Positions 18,552 to 28,897 of a stretch of 64,000 bases of DNA are shown here, piece after piece. How positions within the stretch are numbered: the stretch's first letter is position 1; each line of letters begins with the position of its first letter. The notes beneath the pieces were generated by a model. That model had not been told where the DNA came from. It ran no database searches and saw nothing but the letters and a program-made list of their open reading frames with translations. A program made the position numbers and the translations under genes. The DNA is from Frankia sp. RB7 (GTDB lineage: Bacteria; Pseudomonadota; Alphaproteobacteria; Rhizobiales; Xanthobacteraceae): contig JAUEPE010000005.1 of the NCBI GenBank assembly GCA_030403585.1, positions 1 to 64,000 of the forward strand. The letters run 5' to 3'.

Positions 18552-19805
18552 TCAGGCGGGCTGCGCAACCGCTCGTGCGACCGGCTTCTCCACGATCGGA
18601 AGATTGATCAGCGCCGAGAGCACGCCGAACAGGATCGAGAGCCACCAGATCGGCGTATAGGAACCGAACTTCTCGAAGACGATGCCGCCGAGCCAGACGC
18701 CGAGGAAGCCGCCGACCTGATGGCTGACAAAGGCGAAGCCATAGAGCGTCGCGAGCCAGCGCGTGCCGAACATCAGCGCCACCAGCGCCGAGGTCGGCGG
18801 CACCGTCGACAGCCAGGTCAGGCCGGAGACCGCACCGAACGCGATCGCCGAGAACGGCGTGATCGGGAACAAGATGAAGGCGAGCGTTGCGAGCGCACGG
18901 GTGAAATAGATCACCGACAGGATGTAGCGCTTCGGCAGCGAGTTCTGGAGATAGCCGACGCTGAGCGAGCCCATGATGTTGAACAGGCCGATCGCCGCGA
19001 TCACCCAGCCACCGGTTTGCGTCGAGATGCCGCGGTCGACCAGGAAGGCCGGCAGATGCACGGTGATGAAGGCGAGCTGGAAGCCGCAGGTGAAGAAGCC
19101 GAGCACCAGCAGCACGTAGGAGCGATGACCGAAGGCCTCTGCGAGCGCCCTGGTGATGGTCTGGTCATCCGCAGGCGCCGTGCTGGCCGTGCTTGCGACC
19201 GGCGGCGTCGAGATCGCCAGCGCCAGCGGGATGATCAGCAGCATCAGGAAGCCGAACAGGGTGAGCGTCTGCTGCCAGCCGACATTGTCGATCAGCGCGA
19301 CGCCAATCGGCGCAAACAGGAACTGGCCGAGCGAACCCGCGGCAGTGCCGGCGCCGAGCGCAAGGCCGCGCTTCTCGGCCGGAAGGAGTTTCGTGAACGC
19401 CGACAGCACCAGGTTGAACGAGCAGCCGGCGAGACCGAAGCCGATCATGACGCCCGCCCCAATGTTGAGCGACATCGGCGTCGAGGAATAACGCATCAGC
19501 AGAAGGCCGCCGGCATAGAGCAGTGCGCCGACGCACATCACGCGGAACAGGCCGAAGCGATCGGCAATGGCGCCTGCGATCGGCTGGCCCAATCCCCACA
19601 GCAAATTCTGAAAGGCGATGGCGAGGCCGAACACGTCGCGGCCCCAGGCGAATTCGTGGCTCATCGGCTGCACGAAAAAGCCCAGCGCCGAGCGCGGACC
19701 GAAGCCCAGCATGCCAATCGCGCAGCCGCACAGGATGACGACCGCGGGCGTGCGCCAGTTAGAGGAGCGTGAGGTCGAACCGAGCTCGCTTGCTTGTGTC
19801 GACAT
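18552..19805 (-). CDS. MFS transporter (oxalate/formate antiporter-like)
   Basis: A 417-residue inner-membrane carrier with 12 predicted helices in two halves around a central loop (~residue 205-215). The N-terminal half has [19 protein letters not shown] and the A-motif-like GAIADRFG loop, typical of the oxalate:formate antiporter/monocarboxylate group. The substrate cannot be set from sequence; a carboxylate is likely. It diverges from nadA across a 342-bp gap and lies directly upstream of the AcuI-like gene in the same direction. Confidence 0.85.
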   Translation of the reverse strand: MSTQASELGSTSRSSNWRTPAVVILCGCAIGMLGFGPRSALGFFVQPMSHEFAWGRDVFGLAIAFQNLLWGLGQPIAGAIADRFGLFRVMCVGALLYAGGLLLMRYSSTPMSLNIGAGVMIGFGLAGCSFNLVLSAFTKLLPAEKRGLALGAGTAAGSLGQFLFAPIGVALIDNVGWQQTLTLFGFLMLLIIPLALAISTPPVASTASTAPADDQTITRALAEAFGHRSYVLLVLGFFTCGFQLAFITVHLPAFLVDRGISTQTGGWVIAAIGLFNIMGSLSVGYLQNSLPKRYILSVIYFTRALATLAFILFPITPFSAIAFGAVSGLTWLSTVPPTSALVALMFGTRWLATLYGFAFVSHQVGGFLGVWLGGIVFEKFGSYTPIWWLSILFGVLSALINLPIVEKPVARAVAQPA

Positions 19806-20034
19806 GGGTCCTCCTCCTCGGCCATTTGGCGGATCTGCAAATCAGCAGCCGCTGGTTAGGCGTTTAATGCAGGTGCATGAAAACCCCAAGCCGAAAATGA
19901 TTGCGTTCCACGAAGGGCTGTCGCTGGAGCATTGCGTTTCATCGCTGTCTTGCCGGGCGTGACGAGACTGGAATTGACGAGAATGTGTGTGGCGAGCCCT
20001 AGCGGCTCCCGGTTCAGCGTGTTATCTTCGATTT

Positions 20035-20050
20035 ACTCAGATTGAGCATA
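20035..20050 (+). promoter_or_regulatory. candidate NadQ operator, distal box
   Basis: ACTCAGATTGAGCATA shares the pattern ACTC-N5-GAGCATA with a second box at 20109-20124. CTCA and TGAG form an inverted repeat. A CCGGCC/GGCCGG hairpin (20072-20088) lies between the boxes. The boxes flank the probable nadA promoter region. Confidence 0.55.
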
Positions 20051-20108
20051 TATAAGCCTTGGCGAAACCCACCGGCCCTCTCGGCCGGATTTCTCAGGCT
20101 CCTTATAT

Positions 20109-20124
20109 ACTCTTCTTGAGCATA
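20109..20124 (+). promoter_or_regulatory. candidate NadQ operator, proximal box
   Basis: ACTCTTCTTGAGCATA repeats the ACTC-N5-GAGCATA pattern of 20035-20050, inside a wider imperfect palindrome (ATACTC...GAGCAT). It ends 23 bp before the nadA ATG, where a bound repressor would block transcription. Confidence 0.55.
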
Positions 20125-20147
20125 ATTGTCATGCACGGGAGGCTTCG

Positions 20148-21248
20148 ATGCCGATCACTGGAATTTACGGCCCTGACGATTTTGACAATCGCCCTCAGGG
20201 CCAGACCATCACCCACGTCGCGCCAGCGCGAACCGGCCCCGCATTGCCGCGGCCCTCGTTGGAATGGACCAGCGAGATCGAACGCGCCACCGCGCCGATC
20301 TACGAGCGCGTCAAGCATGTGATCCCACCGATCGAATGGCCGCTGATGGCGCCGACGATTCACGCGATCAATGAACTGAAGCGCGTGCGCAACGCGGTGG
20401 TCCTCGCTCACAATTACCAGGCGCCGGAGATCTTTCATGGCGTTGCCGACATCGGCGGCGATTCGCTTCAGCTCGCCGTCGAGGCCACCAAGGTGAAGGC
20501 CGATATCATCGTCCAGTGCGGCGTCCACTTCATGGCGGAGACGTCAAAGCTGCTCAATCCGGACAAGACCGTGCTGATCCCGGACTCCCGGGCCGGCTGC
20601 TCGCTCGCCGCCAGCATCACCGGCGCCGACGTGCGGTTGCTCCGCGAAAAATTTCCCGGTGTGCCCGTGGTCGCCTATGTCAACACGTCGGCCGAGGTGA
20701 AAGCCGAGGTCGATATCTGCTGCACCTCGTCGAATGCCGTACAGGTGGTGGAGAGCCTGAACGCGCCAACCGTGATCTTCCTGCCCGACCGCTATCTCGC
20801 GACCTATGTCGCCTCGAAGACCGACGTCAAAATCATCGCCTGGAACGGCGCCTGCGAGGTGCATGAGCGCTTTACGGGCGACGAGCTGCGCGCCTTCCGC
20901 GACGCCGATCCCTCCGTGCAGATCATCGCACATCCCGAATGCCCGCCGGACGTGCTGGCGGAAGCCGATTTCACAGGTTCGACCGCGCACATGATCAACT
21001 GGGTGCGCGAGAAGCGGCCGAAGCGGCTGGTGATGATCACGGAGTGCTCGATGGCCGACAATGTCCGCGCCGAGCTGCCCGACGTCGAAATCCTGCGCCC
21101 CTGCAATCTCTGCCCGCACATGAAGCGCATCACGCTGTCCAACATCCTGGAGAGCCTGCTGACGCTCGGCGAGGAAGTCGCGATCGATCCGGCGCTTGCG
21201 GCGCGCGCACGGCGCTCGGTCGAGCGGATGATCAATTTGAGAAATTAA
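20148..21248 (+). CDS. nadA: quinolinate synthase
   Basis: NadA condenses iminoaspartate with dihydroxyacetone phosphate to quinolinate, in the cytoplasm, using an oxygen-sensitive [4Fe-4S] cluster. The 366-residue protein has the three cluster cysteine regions: Cys124 (QCGVHFMAE), Cys236 (NGACEVHE) and the CNLCPHMK motif (Cys319/Cys322), plus the substrate loop AHNYQ (88-91). The N-terminus is about 60 residues longer than minimal NadA proteins. GGGAGG precedes the ATG at 20148. First gene of nadA-nadB-nadC; two matching boxes upstream suggest NAD-responsive control. Confidence 0.96.
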   Translation: MPITGIYGPDDFDNRPQGQTITHVAPARTGPALPRPSLEWTSEIERATAPIYERVKHVIPPIEWPLMAPTIHAINELKRVRNAVVLAHNYQAPEIFHGVADIGGDSLQLAVEATKVKADIIVQCGVHFMAETSKLLNPDKTVLIPDSRAGCSLAASITGADVRLLREKFPGVPVVAYVNTSAEVKAEVDICCTSSNAVQVVESLNAPTVIFLPDRYLATYVASKTDVKIIAWNGACEVHERFTGDELRAFRDADPSVQIIAHPECPPDVLAEADFTGSTAHMINWVREKRPKRLVMITECSMADNVRAELPDVEILRPCNLCPHMKRITLSNILESLLTLGEEVAIDPALAARARRSVERMINLRN

Positions 21249-21274
21249 GCACAAACCGCAGCAACTCCCACCGT

Positions 21275-21300
21275 GTCGTCCCGGCGAAGGCCGGGACGAC
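21275..21300. repeat. hairpin between nadA and nadB
   Basis: GTCGTCCCGGC (21275-21285) and GCCGGGACGAC (21290-21300) form a perfect 11-bp stem with a GAAG loop. It fills the 74-bp gap between nadA and nadB with no U-run, so it is more likely an RNA-stabilising or attenuating hairpin than a full terminator. The GTCCCGGC-type element is a common dispersed palindrome in this genus. Confidence 0.85.
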
Positions 21301-21322
21301 GGCGGAGAGCTTGGAGACAATC

Positions 21323-22933
21323 ATGACAACAAACAATATCCACAACCTCACCCGCTCCACCGACGACGTCGTCATCGTCGGCGGCGGCCTCGCTGGTCTG
21401 TTCTGCGCGCTCAAACTCGCGCCGAGGCCGGTGACACTGATCTCGGCGGCACCGCTCGGACAGGGGGCATCATCGGCGTGGGCGCAAGGCGGCATCGCAG
21501 CCGCCGTCGCCGAGGGCGACAGCCCCGAAGCGCATGCGGCGGACGCGATCGCGGTCGGTGGCGGCATCGTCGATGAAGCGGTCGCGCTCGGCATCGCGCG
21601 CGAGGCGAGCCTGCGGATTCACGATCTGCTTGCCTACGGCGTGCCGTTCGATCGCGATCTGGAAGGCCGGCTTGCCGTGGGGCGGGAAGCTGCGCATTCG
21701 GCGCGGCGGATCGTCCACGTCCGTGGCGACGGCGCGGGTGCTGCGATCATCGCGGCGCTGAGCGAGGCCGTGCGCCGCACGCCGTCGATCCGCCTGATCG
21801 AAGGATTTGTCGCCGAAGCACTGCTCACCGAGGACGGCGCCGTCACCGGCCTTCAGTTGCGCGAGGCTGGCAATTTCTCAGCAAGACCCATAATGATCGC
21901 CTCGCGAACGATTGTGCTGGCGACCGGCGGCATCGGCCATCTCTATGCCGTCACCACCAATCCGGCCGAGGCCAACGGATCGGGCCTTGCGATCGCAGCC
22001 CGCGCCGGTGCTGTGATCGCCGACCCTGAATTCGTGCAATTCCATCCGACCGCGATCATGGTCGGCCGCGATCCCGCGCCGCTCGCGACCGAGGCGCTGC
22101 GCGGCGAAGGCGCGACGCTGATCAACGGCCAGGGCGAACGCTTCATGGCGGCACTCCATCCGCTCGCCGAGCTCGCGCCGCGCGACATCGTGGCCCGCGG
22201 CGTGTTCGCGGAGATCGCAGGCGGACGCGGCGCCTTCCTCGATGCGCGGCAGGCGCTGGGCGCACGTTTCGCCGACAAATTCCCAACCGTGCATGCAAGT
22301 TGCATCGCCGCCGGCATCGATCCGGCGACGCAAGCCATCCCGATCGCGCCGGCCGTGCATTATCACATGGGCGGCATCGCGGTCGACGCACGCGGCCGCA
22401 GCTCGATCGACGGGCTGTGGGCCGGCGGCGAAGTGTCGTCGACCGGTGCGCATGGCGCCAATCGACTTGCCTCCAATTCGCTGCTGGAGGCCGTGGTCTA
22501 TGCCGCACGCATCGCCGACGACATCGCCGGCCACGCGATCCCTTCACCCGCCCGCCTCCCCGAGGCGCTGGTGACGCCGCGCGGCGGTGCGCCGGATGCA
22601 GCCGGCGTGAAGCGGTTGCGCACGATGATGAGCACGCATGTCGGCGTGATCCGCGAGCGCGACGGGCTTGCAGACGCCGTGCGCAGTTTTGCTGCGCTCG
22701 AGCACGCGGCCACGAGCATCAGCGTTCGCAACATGGCGACAGCCGCCCTGCTCGTAACCGCCGCAGCCTGGAGCCGGCGTGAAAGCCGCGGCGCACATTT
22801 CCGCTCCGACCATCCTGCGGAGAACCCTGCACTGGCGCAGCGAACGATGACCACGCTCGCTGCGGCGCGCGAGGTCGCGGACGGCCTCACCGAGCATTCA
22901 ACGCCGCGCATCGCGCAATCAATGATCGCCTGA
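21323..22933 (+). CDS. nadB: L-aspartate oxidase
   Basis: NadB is a FAD enzyme that oxidises L-aspartate to iminoaspartate for NadA. The 536-residue protein has the FAD-binding [11 protein letters not shown] motif (residues 16-26), [14 protein letters not shown], the HPTA and TEALRGEGA active-site segments, and the late YHMGGI...[26 protein letters not shown] block shared with succinate dehydrogenase flavoproteins. The open frame reaches back into nadA, but the ATG at 21323, preceded by GGAGA, starts just before the FAD fold. It is 11 bp from nadC. Confidence 0.95.
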   Translation: MTTNNIHNLTRSTDDVVIVGGGLAGLFCALKLAPRPVTLISAAPLGQGASSAWAQGGIAAAVAEGDSPEAHAADAIAVGGGIVDEAVALGIAREASLRIHDLLAYGVPFDRDLEGRLAVGREAAHSARRIVHVRGDGAGAAIIAALSEAVRRTPSIRLIEGFVAEALLTEDGAVTGLQLREAGNFSARPIMIASRTIVLATGGIGHLYAVTTNPAEANGSGLAIAARAGAVIADPEFVQFHPTAIMVGRDPAPLATEALRGEGATLINGQGERFMAALHPLAELAPRDIVARGVFAEIAGGRGAFLDARQALGARFADKFPTVHASCIAAGIDPATQAIPIAPAVHYHMGGIAVDARGRSSIDGLWAGGEVSSTGAHGANRLASNSLLEAVVYAARIADDIAGHAIPSPARLPEALVTPRGGAPDAAGVKRLRTMMSTHVGVIRERDGLADAVRSFAALEHAATSISVRNMATAALLVTAAAWSRRESRGAHFRSDHPAENPALAQRTMTTLAAAREVADGLTEHSTPRIAQSMIA

Positions 22934-22944
22934 CGGAGTATTTC

Positions 22945-23823
22945 ATGATCACCCCGACCTCCCTGCTCTATCCCGACGCCTTTCTCTCTCCGCTCGCCAT
23001 CGACGAGGCCGTGCATCGCGCGCTCGACGAGGATCTCGGCCGCGCCGGCGACGTCACCTCGCTGGCGACGATTCCCGAGGCGACCAAAGCGCAGGCCATC
23101 CTCGTCGCACGGCAATCCGGCGTCATCGCCGGCCTGCCGCCGGCGGTGGCGACCTTGCAAAAGCTATCGCCCGACATTGAGGTGCGCGCGCATGTCCGTG
23201 ACGCCGCGCGCGTTACCCGCGGGCAGCACGTCCTGACGATTTCGGGGCCAGCGCGCGCCATTCTCACCGCGGAGCGGACCGCGCTGAATTTCGTCGGACG
23301 TCTCTCCGGCGTCGCTACGCTGACCGCGGAATACGTCGCGCGCACCGAAGGCACCAAAATGCGCATCTGCTGCACGCGAAAGACCACACCAGGATTGCGA
23401 GCACTGGAGAAATACGCGGTACGTTGCGGCGGCGGCTTCAACCACCGCTTCGGCCTCGACGATGCGATCCTGATCAAGGACAACCACATCGCGGTCGCCG
23501 GCGGCATCCGCCCCGTGCTGGAGCGCGCCCGCGCTCATGCCGGCCATCTCGTCAAGATCGAGATCGAGGTGGATACGCTCGTGCAGCTCCGCGAGGCGCT
23601 CGACACCGGACTTGCCGAGGCGGTGCTGCTCGACAACATGGACGTCGCGACGCTGCGCGAGGCGGTACGGATGAGCGAGGGACGGGTCGCGCTGGAGGCA
23701 TCGGGTGGCGTCACATTGGACTCGATCGCGGCAATCGCGGCGACCGGCGTCGACTACGCCTCATCCGGCGCACTGACGCATTCGGCACCGAATTTCGACT
23801 GCGCGCTGGATATTGAGATGTGA
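22945..23823 (+). CDS. nadC: nicotinate-nucleotide diphosphorylase (quinolinate phosphoribosyltransferase)
   Basis: NadC converts quinolinate and PRPP to nicotinate mononucleotide with release of CO2 and PPi, linking de novo synthesis to the common NAD pathway. The 292-residue protein has the diagnostic [10 protein letters not shown]...[28 protein letters not shown] block in its middle and the C-terminal LEASGGV strand that holds the phosphate site. It is 11 bp downstream of nadB, with GGAG just before its ATG, so nadABC is one operon. Confidence 0.96.
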   Translation: MITPTSLLYPDAFLSPLAIDEAVHRALDEDLGRAGDVTSLATIPEATKAQAILVARQSGVIAGLPPAVATLQKLSPDIEVRAHVRDAARVTRGQHVLTISGPARAILTAERTALNFVGRLSGVATLTAEYVARTEGTKMRICCTRKTTPGLRALEKYAVRCGGGFNHRFGLDDAILIKDNHIAVAGGIRPVLERARAHAGHLVKIEIEVDTLVQLREALDTGLAEAVLLDNMDVATLREAVRMSEGRVALEASGGVTLDSIAAIAATGVDYASSGALTHSAPNFDCALDIEM

Positions 23824-23831
23824 GGCGGTCT

Positions 23832-23995
23832 TCTCCCTCTCCTCGTTCTTACGGGGCCGCGACGAGCTTCGCTCGCGCTGAGAGCGTTGGGGTGAGGGGC
23901 CTTTCTCCACATGCGAGATCGCCGACGGACCTGTACCCCCTCACCCGGATTGCATCTGCGACGCAATCCGACCTCTCCCCGCAAGCGGGGCGAGG
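23832..23995. repeat. intergenic repeat, CTCCCTCTCC family
   Basis: A string of short inverted segments: CTCCCTCTCC and GGGGTGAGGGG at the left, CCCCTCACCC, TTGCATCTGCGACGCAA and CCTCTCCCCGCAAGCGGGGCGAGG at the right. It fills the gap between the converging nadC and cell wall hydrolase genes and probably folds on both strands. Confidence 0.75.
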
Positions 23996-24004
23996 TAGGA
24001 AAAG

Positions 24005-25486
24005 CTACCGCCGCACGACTTCGCCCATCTCGGCGGAGCTCTTGGCTTCCTGGACGAGCTCGGCCGAAAGCGCGGCGGTCTGCGCCGGGGTACCCCAGCT
24101 CGGCTCCTCGCTGCCGTCGCCCCAGTTGCGCGGCCGATAGAAGGTGTGCACGCCGAATTTGTACATCTTCTTCATCTCGGCGACCCAGGACGGACGCACC
24201 CAATAGGCGTGGTAATGCGTCGACTTGCCGACCTCGGGCAGCCAGATCTGACCATCGAGCATCGCCTTGGAGATCTTCCTGGCGCGCTCCCACATCTCGG
24301 GCTCGCGGATCACGTCGGGATTGTTGTCGCAGGCAAAGGTGAACTGGCAGGCGAAGTGGCGGTACTTGTTCTGATAGACCACGCCGCACACGGTGTCCGG
24401 ATATTTGCCGGAGAACACGCGGTTCATCACGACTTGCGCAACCGCGATCTGGCCGCGCACGGCCTCGCCGCGGGATTCGAAATAGACGGCTTCAGCGAGG
24501 CACTTTTCAGACTTCGCGCGTGACTTGTCGTCCAGCGCCAGCCGCTCGGCCGGCGATTTGGCGCGCTGGTTGTCGGCGTTGACCTCACCCTTCGGCGCGA
24601 CGCTTTCGCCGCTCTCGCTGTCCTTCACAACGTCTTCCGAGGGCGGCGACAGCGAGGCCAGCTTCATGTCGGGGTCGGGCATCACGATCAGCGGCTCGGC
24701 ACCGGGCTGCCAACTCTCGATGCTCTCGACATTGCCGCCAATCGAGGAACTGCCGAAGAACAGGTTCGAAGTCTTGACGCTGAAGGGATCGCGCGGCGGC
24801 GCCACAATCGTCGCCTGCTTCAGCGCGGCGAGCGGCTGGGCTGCAAAGGACAGCGCATTGTCGCCGGCCTTGGGCGGATTGGCATATTGCGGCAGCGGTG
24901 GCGCGCGCATCGCCTCCTGAAGCTCGGGATCGAGCGCCGCCGCGGACTCCGGCGACATCGCTCGCGGCTGCGCGACAGGCAGCTCGACCGGCAACTGAAC
25001 AGTCTTGGCGCCGAACACCGAGCTATTCGAGGTCGTGGGATCTTGCTGGGCGGGGACCGCGGGCGGTGCCGCCATCTCGGCAGGCGCAGGCGTCACGATA
25101 GCGAGGCGGTCACCTTTCAGAGCGCGATCGACCTTGGGGAAATCGGAGGCCTGGTAACGCGTCGGCGCCTGGAATACCGGATTGCGCGTGACGGTGCCGG
25201 TGACGTCGCGGCCATCGAGGCTCGCGAGGCGAACCATCGCGCTCTGCGGCACCGACGTTCCGATCGGACGCGAGAAACTGTAAGTGGCGAGCTGAATGGA
25301 CGAGACTGCAGAGAACACCTGCTTCTGCCAACGCTCGGCGACGCCGGGCTGACGCGCCAGCAACGAGCCTATGTCCTGATAGCCGGTCTCTCTCGGCATC
25401 AATGCGAAGATGCAGAGACCGATTCCGAAGGATGCGAACCGCGCACCCTTCGGATGGTTACGCAACACTGACATCGATACGCTCAC
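24005..25486 (-). CDS. SleB-type cell wall hydrolase
   Basis: A 493-residue protein with an N-terminal hydrophobic segment (about residues 17-31, FASFGIGLCIFALM), a long low-complexity Pro/Ala/Ser-rich middle, and a C-terminal Hydrolase_2 (SleB) domain from about residue 329. The domain begins CLAEAVYFESRGE with the catalytic Glu, followed by GQIAVAQVVMNRV, PDTVCGVVYQ and CQFTFACD. In Gram-negative bacteria such proteins are lytic transglycosylase-like peptidoglycan remodelers in the periplasm. It converges on nadC. The exact start is uncertain; a Met at residue 5 is also possible. Confidence 0.88.
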   Translation of the reverse strand: MSVSMSVLRNHPKGARFASFGIGLCIFALMPRETGYQDIGSLLARQPGVAERWQKQVFSAVSSIQLATYSFSRPIGTSVPQSAMVRLASLDGRDVTGTVTRNPVFQAPTRYQASDFPKVDRALKGDRLAIVTPAPAEMAAPPAVPAQQDPTTSNSSVFGAKTVQLPVELPVAQPRAMSPESAAALDPELQEAMRAPPLPQYANPPKAGDNALSFAAQPLAALKQATIVAPPRDPFSVKTSNLFFGSSSIGGNVESIESWQPGAEPLIVMPDPDMKLASLSPPSEDVVKDSESGESVAPKGEVNADNQRAKSPAERLALDDKSRAKSEKCLAEAVYFESRGEAVRGQIAVAQVVMNRVFSGKYPDTVCGVVYQNKYRHFACQFTFACDNNPDVIREPEMWERARKISKAMLDGQIWLPEVGKSTHYHAYWVRPSWVAEMKKMYKFGVHTFYRPRNWGDGSEEPSWGTPAQTAALSAELVQEAKSSAEMGEVVRR

Positions 25487-25745
25487 GCTACGCTTACACT
25501 AGAAAAATCGAGCCGCAGTACATCCGTGCAATTCGATCTTTATCGTGAGTATCTAATTTAGGTTGCCGGGGCGTTAATCGGCGTTGCGCGCGAAGCACAC
25601 TCAAGCGATGTCAGGTGTTTTCACGGGGCGATTGCGTGCGTGGTAAACGCGGGCTGATGTGAAGCGGTAAACATCTGGTCAACGCGAATGGTGAAGGAAC
25701 TCTTGCCGGCGCGTATCATTACGGGACGCGTGCGGTTCCATCCTC

Positions 25746-25791
25746 CGTCATTGCGACGGCGGGTGTGTGGCGGCATGCGCTCGCAATGACG
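25746..25791. repeat. short inverted repeat, CGTCATTGCGA family
   Basis: CGTCATTGCGA (25746-25756) and TCGCAATGACG (25781-25791) are perfect 11-bp inverted arms. Its ends match those of the longer element at 36603-36682. Otherwise the gap 25487-25810 shows no gene; it presumably holds the promoter of the cell wall hydrolase. Confidence 0.85.
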
Positions 25792-25810
25792 GGGAGAGAG
25801 TATCGCCCCA

Positions 25811-25841
25811 AATGAAAAGAGGCGGATTTGGCCCCGCCTCT
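25811..25841 (-). terminator. intrinsic terminator of ppdK
   Basis: On the minus strand GAGGCGG and CCGCCTC form a 7-bp stem with an 8-nt loop, followed by TTTTC, 25 bp past the ppdK stop codon. Confidence 0.8.
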
Positions 25842-25865
25842 CTCAACTCAATCCTGCGCTTCGTC

Positions 25866-28802
25866 TTACGCCTGACTCGCAACCGCCTTGCCGAGCGCGG
25901 CTTGCGCCGCAGCAAGCCGCGCGATCGGCACGCGGTAGGGCGAGCAGGAGACGTAGTCGAGGCCGATATTGTGGCAGAACGCGACGGAGGCCGGATCGCC
26001 GCCGTGCTCGCCGCAGATGCCGACCTTGAGCGAGGGACGCGTCTTGCGGCCGCGCGCGACGCCGATCTTGACCAGCTCGCCGACGCCTTCCTGGTCGAGC
26101 GCAACGAAGGGATCGATCGGGAGGATGCCCTTGGAGACGTAGGTCCCGAGGAAGCTTGCGGCGTCGTCGCGGCTGATGCCGTAGGTGGTCTGCGTCAAAT
26201 CGTTGGTGCCGAACGAGAAGAAATCGGCGCTCTCCGCGATCTCGCCCGCAAGCAGGCAGGCGCGCGGCAGCTCGATCATGGTGCCGACCTGATAGGTGAG
26301 TTTTGTATTCGTGTCGCGCATCACCGCCTTCGCGGTGGCGTCGATGCGGGCCTTGACGAGATCGAGCTCCATCTTGGTGGCGATCAGCGGCACCATCACC
26401 TCGAGACCGACGGCCTTGCCGGTACGCTTCTCGGCTTCGACTGCAGCCTCGAAGATCGCGCGTGCCTGCATCTCGGCGATCTCGGGATAGGCAATCGCGA
26501 TGCGGCAGCCGCGGAAGCCGAGCATCGGATTGAACTCCGACAGCTCGCGCGCACGGTCGGCCAGACGCCGCGGGTCGGTGTTCATGGCGCGCGCCACTTC
26601 CTCGACCTCGGCATGGGTATGCGGCAGGAACTCGTGCAGCGGCGGATCAAGCAGCCGGATCGTGACGGGCAGGCCCTTCATGATCTCGAACAGCTCGACG
26701 AAATCGGCGCGCTGCATCGGCAACAGCTTTGCAAGCGCGGCACGGCGCGACTGTTCGTCCTCGGAGAGGATCATCTCGCGCACCGTGCGGATGCGCGTCT
26801 CCTCGAAGAACATGTGCTCGGTGCGGCAAAGGCCGATGCCTTCCGCGCCGAACTTGATCGCGGTGCGGGCGTCCTCCGGCGTATCGCCATTGACGCGGAC
26901 GCCGATCTTGCGGACCTGGTCGGCCCATTTCATCAGCGTGCCGAACTCGCCGGAGAGCTCCGGCTCGATCATCGGCATGCGGCCGGCCAGCACCTGGCCG
27001 AGCGAGCCGTCGATGGTGATGACGTCGCCGGCCTTGTAGGTGCGCGAACCGATGCTCATGGTGCCACGGCCGTAATCGACGCGGATGGTGCCGCAGCCGG
27101 AGACGCAGGGCTTGCCCATGCCGCGCGCGACCACGGCGGCGTGCGAGGTCATGCCGCCGCGGGTGGTCAGGATGCCTTCGGCGGCGTGCATGCCGTGGAT
27201 GTCTTCGGGGCTGGTCTCGATGCGGACCAGAATCACCTTGCGTCCGTCGCCTTGCAGCTTGGCCGCTTCGTCCGAGGAGAACACGATCTCGCCGGAGGCC
27301 GCACCGGGCGACGCCGGCAGGCCGGTCGCGATCACGTCGCGCTTGGCGTTGGGATCGATGGTCGGATGCAGCAGCTGGTCGAGCGAGGCGGGGTCGATCC
27401 GCATCACCGCTTCCTTCTTGTTGATCAGGCCCTCATTGGCGAGTTCGACCGCGATGCGCAGCGCGGCCTTCGCCGTGCGCTTGCCGCCGCGGGTCTGGAG
27501 CATCCACAGCTTGCCCTGCTCGACCGTGAACTCCATGTCCTGCATATCGCGGTAGTGCTTCTCGAGCTGCGTGTAGATCCGTGTCAGCTCCTTGAAGGCT
27601 TCCGGCATCGCCGCTTCCATCGACGCCTTGTCGGAGCCCGATTCCTTGCGCGCCTCTTCGGTGATGTCCTGCGGCGTGCGGATGCCCGCCACCACGTCCT
27701 CGCCCTGCGCGTTGATCAGGAACTCGCCGTAGAGCTTGCTCTCGCCGGTCGAGGGATTGCGGGTGAACGCAACGCCGGTCGCCGAAGTCTCGCCCATGTT
27801 GCCGAACACCATGGCCTGCACGTTGACCGCGGTGCCCCAGGACTCAGGGATATCGTGCAGCCTGCGGTAGGTCACCGCGCGCGCGTTCATCCAGGATGAA
27901 AACACAGCACCAACCGCGCCCCAGAGCTGGTCATGCGGATCCTGCGGGAAATCCTTCCCCGTCTCGCGCGCGACCGCGTCCTTGTACTTGCCGACCAGAT
28001 CGACCCAGTCCTCGGCGGTGAGGTCGGTGTCGAGCGTATAGCCCTGGCCGTCCTTGAAGGTGTCGAGGATTTCCTCGAAGTGATGATGCTCGAAGCCGAG
28101 CACCACGTCGGAATACATGGTGATGAAGCGGCGGTAGCTGTCATAGGCGAAGCGGCGGTCGCCTGAGAGCTCCGATAGCGCTTCCACGGTCTCGTCGTTG
28201 AGGCCGAGATTGAGCACGGTGTCCATCATGCCCGGCATCGAGGCGCGCGCGCCGGAGCGCACGGAGACGAGCAGCGGGTTTTTGGTGTCGCCGAACACCT
28301 TGCCGGTCAACTTGCCGACATGATCCAGCGCCTTCTCAACCTGCGACTGCAATTCCTTCGGATAGGATTTGTCGTGGGCGTAGAAATAGGTGCAGACCGA
28401 GGCCGGAATGGTGAAGCCCGGAGGCACCGGCAGACCGAGATTGGCCATCTCGGCGAGATTGGCGCCCTTGCCGCCGAGCAGGTCGCGCATCTCCGAGCGG
28501 CCCTCGGCCTTGCCGTCGCCGAACGTATAGACCCATTTGCCGGCCTTGGCCGCGGCGGGGGCCGCCTTGGCAGGCGCAGCCTTCACAGCGACCTTGGCGG
28601 CAACCTTCGGCGCAACCGCCTTTGTCGCAGCCTTTGCAGCGGGTTTCGCCGCCGGCTTGGCAGCGGGCTTCACAGTCGCCTTGGCGACTGGCTTCGAGGC
28701 GCTCTTCGGCAGCGACTTTCGGGCCGCCGGCGCGGCCTTCGCCTTGGCGGAAGGCTTTGATTTCGCTGGCAGTTTCTTAGGCTTCGAGGCGGCTTTGGCC
28801 AT
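25866..28802 (-). CDS. ppdK: pyruvate phosphate dikinase with Ala/Lys/Pro-rich N-terminal extension
   Basis: PPDK interconverts pyruvate + ATP + Pi and phosphoenolpyruvate + AMP + PPi. The 978-residue protein has the ATP-grasp opening (WVYTFGDGKAEGRSEMRDLLGGKGANLAEM), the phospho-histidine site GGMTSHAAVVARGMGKPCVSG, and the C-terminal PEP-binding barrel (GTNDLTQTTYG...GICGEHGGDP). Core PPDK usually begins close to WVYTFG; here about 88 residues made almost only of Ala, Lys, Pro, Val and Ser precede it, resembling histone H1 tails. No Met lies between the tail and the core, and the preceding ribosome site is weak. A terminator follows the gene. The huge open frame further upstream is not coding. 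Confidence 0.94.
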   Translation of the reverse strand: MAKAASKPKKLPAKSKPSAKAKAAPAARKSLPKSASKPVAKATVKPAAKPAAKPAAKAATKAVAPKVAAKVAVKAAPAKAAPAAAKAGKWVYTFGDGKAEGRSEMRDLLGGKGANLAEMANLGLPVPPGFTIPASVCTYFYAHDKSYPKELQSQVEKALDHVGKLTGKVFGDTKNPLLVSVRSGARASMPGMMDTVLNLGLNDETVEALSELSGDRRFAYDSYRRFITMYSDVVLGFEHHHFEEILDTFKDGQGYTLDTDLTAEDWVDLVGKYKDAVARETGKDFPQDPHDQLWGAVGAVFSSWMNARAVTYRRLHDIPESWGTAVNVQAMVFGNMGETSATGVAFTRNPSTGESKLYGEFLINAQGEDVVAGIRTPQDITEEARKESGSDKASMEAAMPEAFKELTRIYTQLEKHYRDMQDMEFTVEQGKLWMLQTRGGKRTAKAALRIAVELANEGLINKKEAVMRIDPASLDQLLHPTIDPNAKRDVIATGLPASPGAASGEIVFSSDEAAKLQGDGRKVILVRIETSPEDIHGMHAAEGILTTRGGMTSHAAVVARGMGKPCVSGCGTIRVDYGRGTMSIGSRTYKAGDVITIDGSLGQVLAGRMPMIEPELSGEFGTLMKWADQVRKIGVRVNGDTPEDARTAIKFGAEGIGLCRTEHMFFEETRIRTVREMILSEDEQSRRAALAKLLPMQRADFVELFEIMKGLPVTIRLLDPPLHEFLPHTHAEVEEVARAMNTDPRRLADRARELSEFNPMLGFRGCRIAIAYPEIAEMQARAIFEAAVEAEKRTGKAVGLEVMVPLIATKMELDLVKARIDATAKAVMRDTNTKLTYQVGTMIELPRACLLAGEIAESADFFSFGTNDLTQTTYGISRDDAASFLGTYVSKGILPIDPFVALDQEGVGELVKIGVARGRKTRPSLKVGICGEHGGDPASVAFCHNIGLDYVSCSPYRVPIARLAAAQAALGKAVASQA

Positions 28803-28897
28803 AGCTTGCACACAACCTGCGAGAGGGACGGGAATTGCGGGCCTTACACCACTTTGGACAGGCCCGCGCAAGTCGAAGAGTTCCGGAAAATGAAGGC

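Noticed and set aside
18411..19772. 453-codon plus-strand open frame
   Set aside because: Antisense to the MFS transporter; extremely Arg/Glu/Asp-rich with no domain.
25767..27899. 710-codon plus-strand open frame
   Set aside because: It lies fully antisense to ppdK, whose product is certain. Its composition (His/Arg/Asp-rich, no known motif) is that of a GC-rich antisense shadow.
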